DNA of 26,153 nucleotides, from positions 1 to 26,153 of the forward strand of contig NZ_CALIJA010000178.1 of assembly GCF_938017615.1 (NCBI RefSeq), read 5' to 3'. The position numbers and the translations under genes are program-made. The notes beneath the pieces were generated by a model. The model was not told the origin of the DNA. It was given only the letters and a program-made list of their open reading frames with translations, and did no database searches. Origin of the DNA: an uncultured Campylobacter sp. GTDB taxonomy: Bacteria > Campylobacterota > Campylobacteria > Campylobacterales > Campylobacteraceae. Each line of letters opens with the position of its first letter. The stretch's first letter is position 1. Shown in pieces: positions 13,903 to 20,260 of the stretch.

Positions 13903-13982
13903 AAATTTTGAGAAGTGAAATTTTCAAAAACGGCGGGGGCTTCCTAGCTCGCCCGAGAAATTAAAATATAAAGGAGTCAAAA
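13903..13982 (+). promoter_or_regulatory. Leader with repeated hairpin/RBS module, copy 1
   Basis: The 80-bp gap contains GC-rich sequence able to pair around GGCG...CGCC (13932-13953), then the segment GCTCGCCCGAGAA (13947-13959), an A/T stretch and AAGGAG at 13971-13976 ahead of the next ATG. The same GCTCGCCCGAGAA, followed by an A/T stretch and AAGGAG, recurs at 18635-18660, before another phage gene. Confidence 0.5.
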
Positions 13983-14564
13983 ATGGCGGGAATTAAATTT
14001 TATAAGGACAAAGAGTGCACGCAAAGAGTGGGAACAGGGGATAAATTACTTCCAAGTCCTAGAATTTCGATCTTTACCCCCTCGACTAAAACCGACGAAA
14101 TGACGATTTATGCAAAGATTACGGATCTTGCCGCTACCTTTTATCCGCATGTAACGCTACTTTATGATAAGCGCAAGATTGAATATCTAGGCTTAAACGT
14201 CGGGGGCGTCGATATGAAAATATTTGAGGTTACAAGCGAAGGCAAGGATGCGCTGGAGCTTAGCCCGCTAAGCGGCTCTGCACCGCTTGTCGTTGGTGAG
14301 TGCTATGCTTTTTCCGGCTCGCAAAATCCCCTTCGGGTAGATAGGATAGAGGGAAACAAAGTAAAATTTACTGATGCGGAAGATCTCTCATATATCAAAA
14401 AGGGGGAGTTTGCTTTTAAGCTTCTTCCTTTGGTTGCGGACAAAGCTACGGCGAGCGAAGCGGTACATGCCGTTAAGCTCGTTAGGCGAGTCAGTTTTGC
14501 CGATGTCTCAAAGGGCGTTAGCTTTGGATACTATATAGCGGCATATTGGAGCGGTAATGCATAA
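13983..14564 (+). CDS. Phage tail protein, related in layout to 16277-16885
   Basis: The 193-residue protein is beta-rich with no membrane segment. Its start, IKFYKDKECTQRV, and the following STKTDEMTIYAKITDLA parallel FDVMMYKDAACEKA and GRFTVWAKATNPVA of the protein at 16277-16885. The two may be duplicated tail-tip or fibre-associated subunits. AAAGGAG precedes the ATG. It overlaps the next gene by 8 bp. No known family is recognised; virion role is inferred from its place between the tape measure and the hub-like gene. Confidence 0.6.
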   Translation: MAGIKFYKDKECTQRVGTGDKLLPSPRISIFTPSTKTDEMTIYAKITDLAATFYPHVTLLYDKRKIEYLGLNVGGVDMKIFEVTSEGKDALELSPLSGSAPLVVGECYAFSGSQNPLRVDRIEGNKVKFTDAEDLSYIKKGEFAFKLLPLVADKATASEAVHAVKLVRRVSFADVSKGVSFGYYIAAYWSGNA

Positions 14565-14904
14565 GTTGGATCTAAACTATAAGGTAGAAATCTCGCAAGA
14601 CCGCGTATATACGAGCTATATTGAAAGATATACGGATATAAGGCCTGAGATATATATACCAAAAGGGGTCATTCGCCAAGATAGCGTTGTCGCGAATTTT
14701 TATCTAGCTACCAACGGCGATAAGAAAGGAAGTGCGCAATATGACTTTAAACTAGCCGTATATAAGGCAAAAATTTATAGCTTTAAAATCGAGGAGAGCT
14801 TCATTTCGAAGTCCGATATTCACTCAAAAACGCTTGCCTTTTGCTGGAGAAATAGAGCTTACCGCCCCACTTCTTTGATTTATAAAAGGGTGGAGCAATG
14901 GTAG
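14557..14904 (+). CDS. Small tail-region protein, uncharacterised
   Basis: The 115-residue protein is Tyr- and Lys-rich (TSYIERYTDIRPEIYIPKG near the N-terminus) and ends RPTSLIYKRVEQW. It overlaps the upstream gene by 8 bp and the downstream gene by 7 bp, so translation is probably coupled across all three. There are no signal peptide, membrane or cysteine features. Homology is not recognised; a structural or assembly role in the tail tip is inferred only from the operon. Confidence 0.55.
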   Translation: MHKLDLNYKVEISQDRVYTSYIERYTDIRPEIYIPKGVIRQDSVVANFYLATNGDKKGSAQYDFKLAVYKAKIYSFKIEESFISKSDIHSKTLAFCWRNRAYRPTSLIYKRVEQW

Positions 14905-16274
14905 TAGAATACGGCTTTAAGGTCTTTGCTTTCAGGGATGGCACAAAAAGCGAGCTTGAGGGCATTAGCGAGCTTAGCATTTGTAGCGAGGAAGGCGAGC
15001 TGCAAGCGACGGCATCTTTGAAAATCGCCTCATCCTCTCTATCCGCCCCGATAGATGAAATTTTAATCAGCTGCTCGCATTTCAAAGATTGCCTTTTTGA
15101 GGTGAGCGAAGTTTTAAGTATAGATGCAAATTTTAAAAAGCTTGTCGCTAAAACCCCGCTTCGTTTGCCGCAAAATATATCCAGCCTAAAGGATCTCGCC
15201 TCTCTTACAGATAAAGTAAGCTTTCTTTGCGATGCACCACAAGATACGCCGCTAACGGGGCTTTCGTATTCGGATACATCGTCGCTAGCCGGAGCACTAG
15301 AGGGCATAGGGCTTAGCTTTTGGGCGAACGATCTAGGAATTTTCATAAGCGATAAATTTTATATCGCTAAACCCGCCGTGAGCGCGGCGGAGTTTAACGA
15401 GGATAATATAATAGATTTTAATCTTAGCCTTAGCGCACCGCAAAACATCGATACGATAATTTTTAACGATAAAAACGAGGATATCTATTCCGAAGCCGGG
15501 CTTACTGCGGTAATCGATCCCGATCCCCATCCGGTAACCCCGAGGGAGGTTTTAAGATATAAGGACGACGAAAATGGCGATGTTTACGTAATCTCTCCGC
15601 TTCGCGCGGTAGGTAAAATTTTCGCAACCCCCGCTTGGGAGGCGAAAGATATTGGTCTAAACGTGCCCGATGCCTCATTTTTTGCCGATTATCGCGCGGT
15701 GGAGGAGTTTGAGCTAAGCGAGGATATCTGCGTAAAGCTTACGGGCTTTGTTAAAAGACTAATAGCTGTAAGCCTTGACGGAACGCCGCTGCAATTTAGC
15801 AAGCAAACGGCGCAAGAGCAGCACGGCAATATCTATAAAGATAATGTGCTTTGCTTCGAGGGCCCTTTAAGCGGAACGCTAAAGGTAGCTTATGAAAGCA
15901 ATATCTATCTTTTCGTATGCCCTGCTCGCGACCTACCCTCTGCATTAAGCATCAAAGCGGAGTATAAAAATTTGCAAATAGATCATTTGCATAAATACGA
16001 GATTACGAAGTTTTATCCTAAAGGCTATACCCATACCTTTAGCCTGATGCGTGATTTTGACGTAGATAGTGCGCTTATCGCGCACGCCAGCTTTAAGCTC
16101 GGCACGCAAAGCTTTAGTGCCGATCCTTTCGGGGAGGTGGAGATTAAATTTAGCGATTACGGAGCTTATAAGCTAGAGCTATATTTAGACGGAAAGTTAG
16201 AGAAAACAATGAATATCGGCTATTTCGCAAACGAATTTAGCTGCGATTTCAATGAAATTAAAGAGAAGGATTAA
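14898..16274 (+). CDS. Large tail-tip / hub-like protein
   Basis: The 458-residue protein has many beta strands and no membrane segment. An N-terminal part contains EYGFKVFAFRDGTKSELEGI, and a segment around residues 90-170 contains ISSLKDLASLTDKVSF and GIGLSFWANDLGIFISDKFYI, which read like the domain of tail hub proteins that asks for a second coordinate system. Then comes FNLSLSAPQNIDTIIFNDKN and, at the end, an Ig-like segment (FGEVEIKFSDYGAYKLELYLDGKLE). Size, order after the tape measure and this composition suggest the hub or tip protein that closes the tube and carries the receptor-binding parts. It is not assigned to a family. It is followed by the next gene after 2 bp. Confidence 0.55.
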   Translation: MVVEYGFKVFAFRDGTKSELEGISELSICSEEGELQATASLKIASSSLSAPIDEILISCSHFKDCLFEVSEVLSIDANFKKLVAKTPLRLPQNISSLKDLASLTDKVSFLCDAPQDTPLTGLSYSDTSSLAGALEGIGLSFWANDLGIFISDKFYIAKPAVSAAEFNEDNIIDFNLSLSAPQNIDTIIFNDKNEDIYSEAGLTAVIDPDPHPVTPREVLRYKDDENGDVYVISPLRAVGKIFATPAWEAKDIGLNVPDASFFADYRAVEEFELSEDICVKLTGFVKRLIAVSLDGTPLQFSKQTAQEQHGNIYKDNVLCFEGPLSGTLKVAYESNIYLFVCPARDLPSALSIKAEYKNLQIDHLHKYEITKFYPKGYTHTFSLMRDFDVDSALIAHASFKLGTQSFSADPFGEVEIKFSDYGAYKLELYLDGKLEKTMNIGYFANEFSCDFNEIKEKD

Positions 16275-16276
16275 AG

Positions 16277-16885
16277 ATGGCTGAAACATTTGACGTAATG
16301 ATGTATAAAGATGCCGCCTGCGAAAAGGCGCTAAAAATGGATTCAGGAGATATGAATTCAGACTTTAGCCTAAGCTCTAGTATTTTTAGTCGCAAACGCA
16401 GCAACGGTACTTCAAGCCCCAGGGGTCGCTTTACGGTATGGGCTAAGGCAACAAACCCCGTCGCTAGGGTTTATTGTGCCATAGTAGCAGATAGATTTTC
16501 GACCATACTGAGCTTCGACGAAGACGCATGGCAGGGCAAGCTTTATATACCCGAGGGCGGGAAGCTGGGCGGGCAAGATATCGAAGCGATATTGAAGCTA
16601 ATAAAGTATTCAAGCGCCCCGGATACTACCGATCCCACAAAAACGCTTCATAGCTTCAAAACCCCGCTATTTTTTGTGAATGATAGAGGCAAGGCATATC
16701 GCCTTGAGGCGGTAGATAGTGCGGGCAATCCTAGCTGGTCCAGCGAGAAACCCGATGAAAAAAGTAGCATATACCATCTAAAAGATATAGGAGATTGCTC
16801 CAGACCTACGCCCATAAATATGGAGCTTACGGATGATAACGGCGGGATTTACGCACAAATGGGAATTTTACTAATGTGGGGCTAA
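16277..16885 (+). CDS. Phage tail protein, possible paralog of 13983-14564
   Basis: This 202-residue protein starts FDVMMYKDAACEKALKMDSG and continues GRFTVWAKATNPVARVYCAIV, a layout like the product of 13983-14564. The middle contains LSFDEDAWQGKLYIPEGG, partly matching the small protein at 13534. The C-terminus, DDNGGIYAQMGILLMWG, is Gly- and aromatic-rich, like that of its presumed relative (SFGYYIAAYWSG). Both end in a hydrophobic strand with Trp, as expected of subunits that swap or bury a terminal strand. It follows the hub-like gene by 2 bp and precedes the next gene by 1 bp. Function is inferred from position only. Confidence 0.6.
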   Translation: MAETFDVMMYKDAACEKALKMDSGDMNSDFSLSSSIFSRKRSNGTSSPRGRFTVWAKATNPVARVYCAIVADRFSTILSFDEDAWQGKLYIPEGGKLGGQDIEAILKLIKYSSAPDTTDPTKTLHSFKTPLFFVNDRGKAYRLEAVDSAGNPSWSSEKPDEKSSIYHLKDIGDCSRPTPINMELTDDNGGIYAQMGILLMWG

Positions 16886-16886
16886 G

Positions 16887-18047
16887 ATGGAGTTTATAGC
16901 AGACGAAAGCAATGGCGGATATAGGGGACAGACCAAAGAGTGGATCAAGCTTGAACTTATTAATGGCACGGTTAGCAGGAAATACTATAAGGCGCTTGAA
17001 GGCTCGTATCTGGTGCCCCTAAGCGGTAAAAAGCCCGGACACAATAGAAAACCTGTGGGGCAGAGCTATGATACTTATGCCCTTGGCGATTATCGCATCT
17101 ATCTCGACGATCAAAAATTTGTACCGTTTTATAATGATAATTCAATCATAGATTTTGTGTCGATTCAGGCGTATCCTGACCGAAAGCAACAATATCACGA
17201 TACCTATGATGTAAGAGACGATGAGCTTTTGATATTCTGCGACGACGGCAAAAAGATTCGCGTAAAGGAGATGTTTCGCTTCGCTTTAAGCAGAGAGTTA
17301 TATTTTGCAGTTCCTAATAGCGATGGAAGCAAAACAAAAACTACGCCCTTTTTGGATTTTGCAAACAAAAGAGGAAAAAGCGATTACTTCAAAACCGTAA
17401 AAAACATGCTGAACGAATATAGATTATTTTTCTGCCAAAACCCACAAGGCAAAAGCGAAAAATATATCAAAAACGCCTTCGACTTCGAAAGAGCTAAGCG
17501 CGCGTTAAAAAAGAAATTTTTAGCCGCAGTTTCTCTGCACTCGGTTTGGAAGGGGGAGGATGTATTCAAAGGTCCTGCACTGCCCGGGTATACGACCGCG
17601 CTTAGCCTATTTATCAAAGAGGGAAATAGACTAAAAATGGAGGTATATTATATTGGATTAGACACGGAATATTACCCAGATAGTCGTCGGGTCCGTGAAT
17701 ATACCTATAAGGAGGAGATCTCCCTTAAAGACGAATTGACCGAGATAGTATTATGGGCGGATGATAGAGCCATAAATTATTACGAAAGATGGTGGGGTAT
17801 AGGGATTTTTTCGCAAAGCAGAACCCCTAAAAGGAAGGCTATAAAGCCGCCCGAGTATTGGCACTTTGCTAGGTTGCAAGCCCCCGGTCAGTATAAAAAG
17901 ATCCGCGAAAAGCTCTATGCGGACATCTTTTTAAACGAATTTAACGCCCTGGCATATGTCTATAATATGACCGGCGAACATCCGCAAGAAGGCGATTTAG
18001 AAGCATTGAAAAAGTGGTATTGGTATTCTTGGGAGGAGGAGAAATGA
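16887..18047 (+). CDS. Unrecognised 386-residue aromatic-rich phage protein
   Basis: The product is unusually rich in Tyr, Trp, Lys and Asp, with segments such as GDYRIYLDDQKFVPFYND and YERWWGIGIFSQSR, and ends WYWYSWEEEK. There are no signal peptide, membrane helix, catalytic motif or collagen-like repeat that I can recognise. It sits in the tail-tip block between two beta-rich tail proteins, overlapping the next gene by 4 bp, so receptor recognition or a cargo delivered by the tail are both possible. Codon use resembles its neighbours. This is the largest protein of the window for which I can offer no family. Confidence 0.6.
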   Translation: MEFIADESNGGYRGQTKEWIKLELINGTVSRKYYKALEGSYLVPLSGKKPGHNRKPVGQSYDTYALGDYRIYLDDQKFVPFYNDNSIIDFVSIQAYPDRKQQYHDTYDVRDDELLIFCDDGKKIRVKEMFRFALSRELYFAVPNSDGSKTKTTPFLDFANKRGKSDYFKTVKNMLNEYRLFFCQNPQGKSEKYIKNAFDFERAKRALKKKFLAAVSLHSVWKGEDVFKGPALPGYTTALSLFIKEGNRLKMEVYYIGLDTEYYPDSRRVREYTYKEEISLKDELTEIVLWADDRAINYYERWWGIGIFSQSRTPKRKAIKPPEYWHFARLQAPGQYKKIREKLYADIFLNEFNALAYVYNMTGEHPQEGDLEALKKWYWYSWEEEK

Positions 18048-18397
18048 CGCAGATCAAAGGGAGTGAGAAAAAAAGTGCCAGGGGAGCAGTGAAGTTTATA
18101 TTTGACCGAAGTGATGAGCTGCACGGCCAAATAAAGCTCGATCTGGATCAGGACGAGCGCGTCATAGAGGCTTATGCCCGCAAGTATTTTTTGGACCACG
18201 GCGCGCGCGTAAGCGAGGTTAGCTTGCGCGCTCCGCTTCAAAGCGTGCGCACAGGCGATATCATAAAGATAGATATGCCCCGTTATAGCGTGCCTGCAGC
18301 ACCCGGGGAGGACAGATTTATCGTCACGGCGGTAGAGACTCGCGTCACGGCTAGCGGCGCATTCGTAAACATAACGGCAAAAAGGTGGGATTTTTAA
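18044..18397 (+). CDS. Small tail-tip protein with hub-like C-terminal strand motif
   Basis: I use the ATG at 18044, which overlaps the upstream stop as ATGA and follows GGAGGAGGAGAA, giving 117 residues. The N-terminus is basic. The C-terminal half (VRTGDIIKIDMPRYS, then DRFIVTAVETRVTASGAFVNIT) reads like the last beta-barrel domain of tail hub or baseplate proteins, which end in GxxVxITxKRW. It may be a split-off domain of the hub. The stop overlaps the ATG of the next small gene by one base. Role inferred from pattern and place. Confidence 0.6.
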   Translation: MTQIKGSEKKSARGAVKFIFDRSDELHGQIKLDLDQDERVIEAYARKYFLDHGARVSEVSLRAPLQSVRTGDIIKIDMPRYSVPAAPGEDRFIVTAVETRVTASGAFVNITAKRWDF

Positions 18398-18543
18398 TGG
18401 GACTAAAGCAGACGATAAAAAATATGATACGCGCGCAGATAAAAAGCGACACGCCGAAGCAAGGTAGCGGATATAAGGTGCTAGTGCGCAAAACTGGCGA
18501 GGCGGTAAAAAAAGTCAAATTTATAAACAAATTTAGCTTTTGA
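18397..18543 (+). CDS. Small basic protein (48 residues), uncharacterised
   Basis: An ATG shares one base with the preceding stop (TAATG at 18395-18399) and opens 48 codons ending at TGA 18541-18543. The product is strongly basic (about twelve Lys plus Arg), with a short helical N-terminus (LKQTIKNMIRAQIK) and ends VKFINKFSF. The coupled start and clean frame support a real gene, but nothing shows what it does. It closes the tail block before a 123-bp spacer. Confidence 0.5.
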   Translation: MGLKQTIKNMIRAQIKSDTPKQGSGYKVLVRKTGEAVKKVKFINKFSF

Positions 18544-18666
18544 GTTTTTCGCTCGTAGGGCGGGCTTAGCTCTGCTTCGCTACGCTCGCAAGAAACGCCG
18601 CTTCGGCTTCGCCTTGCGTCGCTACGCTCGTTTTGCTCGCCCGAGAAGTAAATTTAAGGAGGATTT
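18544..18666 (+). promoter_or_regulatory. Spacer with 12-bp direct repeats, hairpins and leader module copy 2
   Basis: The spacer has a 12-bp direct repeat, TCGCTACGCTCG, at 18577-18588 and 18619-18630, and inverted pairs CGCAAG...CTTGCG within it. GGGCG (18558-18562) can pair with CGCCC (18638-18642), enclosing nearly the whole spacer. The segment GCTCGCCCGAGAA (18635-18647), an A/T stretch and AAGGAGG just before the next ATG match the leader at 13947-13976. No clear promoter is visible; it may be a structured leader that separates the last genes from the tail block. Confidence 0.45.
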
Positions 18667-19083
18667 ATGGTCTTAGAAATTACAAGGTTTAAAGAAGTAG
18701 ATGATATGACGCTGGGGCGCTTCGTATTGCGCGACGGCGAAAAGGAAGTGCTAAAGGGATATACCTGCGAGCCTGCGGGCCCTGATACTACACAAAGCGG
18801 TATGGATAGACGCATACCGCAAGGGCGCTATCAAATAGCCTGGCACGACAGCCCGAAATTTAGAGTTCGTCTGCCGCTTTTATGGAATGAGCTGGTGCCA
18901 AAAACTCGCTGCATCTTGATCCATTCGGGCAACAACGGGCGTAATACCGAGGGCTGCGTGCTACTGGGTTCATCTTTGGGCGCGCACGGAGTGAAAGACT
19001 CCCGTGCGGCTTTAAGCGCACTACTTGCCGCCGTAAAAGGGCAAGAATTTGCAGTGCAAATTAAAAATGAGATAAAGGAATAA
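18667..19083 (+). CDS. DUF5675 protein, candidate cell-wall-active phage protein
   Basis: The 138-residue protein matches the DUF5675 pattern: RRIPQGRYQIAWHDSPKF at residues 48-65, then LVPKTRCILIHSGN with His86, and NTEGCVLLG with Cys97. The His...Gly-Cys arrangement resembles the catalytic HxG...(S/T)xGC signature of YkuD L,D-transpeptidases, and the chromosomal transpeptidase next to the prophage has the same TEGC. The biochemical role of DUF5675 is not established to my knowledge. Because the lysis cassette at 8330-9322 has no endolysin, a role in peptidoglycan breakdown or remodelling is a fair guess. There is no signal peptide. AAGGAGG precedes the ATG, and the methyltransferase starts 1 bp after its stop. 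Confidence 0.75.
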   Translation: MVLEITRFKEVDDMTLGRFVLRDGEKEVLKGYTCEPAGPDTTQSGMDRRIPQGRYQIAWHDSPKFRVRLPLLWNELVPKTRCILIHSGNNGRNTEGCVLLGSSLGAHGVKDSRAALSALLAAVKGQEFAVQIKNEIKE

Positions 19084-19084
19084 A

Positions 19085-19900
19085 ATGAGCGTTTTGAAAG
19101 ATATGAATAACACCCCCGAAAAATGGGGGGGGGGGGGAAAATTTAAACCTCTTCACGCTCCCTTTGCCTGGATAGGCGGCAAGAGCAAACTTGCGGCACA
19201 GATCATACCTCTAATGGCTCTACATCAAAAATATATCGAGGTATTTGGCGGAGCTCTATCGGTTTTTTACCGAAAGGAGCCAAGTAAAATTGAAATTTTA
19301 AACGACATCAACGGCGACCTCATAAATCTACACCGCATAATCCAAACTAGACCGCAGAGCCTAAACTCGTGTCTTAACGGGCCCTTAAGAAGCAGAGAGA
19401 TATTTTACGCAATCAAACAAGGGAAGCTTAAGCCACGAAATAAGATAGAAGCGGCGGCGTTTTTCTACTTCCAAATTGCGGCAAGCTTCGGCGCAAAGGG
19501 CGATCACTTCGCTATGCCAAAAGGTCGCAGCGCTAAGAATATATATAGGGATTTTTGCGTTTATTCGCGCAGGCTTAAGCGCGCTACGATTGAGAATCTG
19601 AGTTACGAAAAGCTCATCAAAGAGTATGACGGCGAGGATAGCCTTTTTTACTTAGATCCTCCGTATGTCGGCACCGAAAATTATTACAAAACGGCAGGCG
19701 GATTTAGTAGGCAAGATCACCAAGCTTTGGCTGAAATTTTACGAGGTATCAAAGGCAAATTTATGCTTAGCTACAACGATTGCGAGCCTATCCGCGATCT
19801 TTACTGGGGCTTTAATATGAAAGAGTTAAAGATTAGCTATAGCCTCAATAACGCAGCAGAGCGAAAGAGTAGTAAGGAGCTTTTGATTATGAATTATTGA
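19085..19900 (+). CDS. D12-class Dam-type adenine N6 methyltransferase with poly-G tract
   Basis: The 271-residue protein has the D12/Dam motifs: FAWIGGK at residues 27-33 (SAM-binding motif X/I region), FGGALSV at 54-60, DINGDLI near 75-80, and DPPY at 191-194 (catalytic motif IV). It would methylate adenine, most likely within GATC if it follows Dam, to protect phage DNA or alter host gene control. Codons 14-18 lie on a run of 13 G (19125-19137). With 13 G the frame is intact, with 12 it meets TAG at the codon after PG, and with 14 it meets TAA after four codons. No ATG lies between the tract and motif I. As the last gene before the prophage right end, it holds the place that mom occupies in Mu. 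AAGGA precedes the ATG. Confidence 0.92.
   Translation: MSVLKDMNNTPEKWGGGGKFKPLHAPFAWIGGKSKLAAQIIPLMALHQKYIEVFGGALSVFYRKEPSKIEILNDINGDLINLHRIIQTRPQSLNSCLNGPLRSREIFYAIKQGKLKPRNKIEAAAFFYFQIAASFGAKGDHFAMPKGRSAKNIYRDFCVYSRRLKRATIENLSYEKLIKEYDGEDSLFYLDPPYVGTENYYKTAGGFSRQDHQALAEILRGIKGKFMLSYNDCEPIRDLYWGFNMKELKISYSLNNAAERKSSKELLIMNY
19125..19137 (+). repeat. G13 homopolymer, likely phase-variable contingency tract
   Basis: Thirteen consecutive G follow AAAT near codon 14 of the methyltransferase gene. Campylobacter contingency genes are switched by slippage in poly-G/C runs of about 8 or more. A CCCCC run lies 9 bp upstream (19113-19117) and could pair with part of the tract in single-stranded form. 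In this copy the gene is in frame. Confidence 0.85.
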
Positions 19901-19904
19901 GGAT

Positions 19905-19955
19905 TAAAGGCTTTTTAAACGGCCTTTATACTAAACTTTTTAAAGGTATTTTAAA
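19905..19955 (+). terminator. AT-rich hairpins after the methyltransferase gene
   Basis: AAAGGC pairs with GCCTTT (about 19906-19911 and 19922-19927), and an overlapping larger fold pairs AAACGGC with GCCGTTT (19917-19923 and 19956-19962), with runs of T around. They lie directly after the stop at 19900 and could end the rightward late transcript. The element TTTAAACGGC also occurs in the hairpin between terL and the portal gene. Confidence 0.4.
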
Positions 19956-19969
19956 GCCGTTTTAAATAA

Positions 19970-20064
19970 AAATTTACGTTTCAAATCAAAGTGGAAAGTT
20001 GCCCGAATTTGCCCCACTTTGATTTTAAGCGTAAATTCACTTTGATTTGAAAAGCGGTTTTACA
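19970..20064. repeat. Putative prophage right end with three transposase-binding repeats
   Basis: Site A (19970-19994) and site B (20014-20037, opposite orientation) share 22 of 24 bases around AATCAAAGTGG. Site C (20038-20053) is in the same orientation as B and shares TTTCAAATCAAAGTG with site A. B and C are 23 bp apart, about two helical turns, like the 22-bp MuA sites R1 and R2 of Mu. Ten bases after C comes CA (20063-20064), as required at Mu-type ends. The next five bases, AAATT (20065-20069), would be the target duplication. The left partner is outside the window, so the exact end is an inference. Confidence 0.65.
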
Positions 20065-20067
20065 AAA

Positions 20068-20093
20068 TTTAAAGCAAACTGCCTAAGTTTAAT
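20068..20093. repeat. Dispersed host repeat, copy 1
   Basis: TTTAAA, GCAAACTGC, CTAAGTTTAAT here match the segment 23805-23833 apart from three gap positions and one substitution. Lying just outside the proposed phage end, it marks chromosomal DNA. The remainder of 20094-20260 holds no gene I can support, only a small 7-bp hairpin TCGCAAA/TTTGCGA. Confidence 0.5.
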
Positions 20094-20260
20094 TAGAACA
20101 AACGCCGATACGATTAAATTTTATAAAAACAATTCTGCTTTCAATCGCAAATTTTGCGACTACAAAAGCCTGGACGGCGAATATTATTAAAGCTCGTAGA
20201 TGAAATTTACGCTATGCTTTATTGATCGGGACTGTGAAATTTTAGTGCAGACGCGTGCAA

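Larger units (their letters stand above)
1..20064. mobile_element. Mu-like transposable prophage, right part (left end outside window)
   Basis: The segment carries a recognisable Mu-type head set: gp27-like small terminase, gp28 TerL, gp29 portal, gpF, gpG, gpI and gpT. These are followed by tail genes with a 1009-residue tape measure but no contractile sheath, the combination known from Pseudomonas B3/D3112-type siphophages. The packaging/head genes up to gpF and gpG run leftward and the gpI-to-methyltransferase genes run rightward from a divergent region at 5410-5582. The right boundary is inferred from a cluster of three similar repeats at 19970-20053 followed by a CA dinucleotide at 20063-20064, and from a host repeat starting at 20068. 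Repressor, transposase MuA/MuB and the left end are not visible and should lie to the left of base 1. No gene in this part is clearly broken, so the prophage may be intact. Confidence 0.9.

Noticed and set aside
5583..18543. Contractile (myovirus) tail as in Mu itself
   Set aside because: No sheath-sized gene next to the tube gene, no recognisable gpL/gpM pair or baseplate wedge genes; order and frameshift chaperone fit a long flexible tail, although lambda-type details are not all matched.
19125..19137. The poly-G run as a mere sequencing error
   Set aside because: Length may be misread by one, but the exact 13 G keep a frame with all methyltransferase motifs, and such tracts are typical of Campylobacter, so a real contingency tract is more likely.
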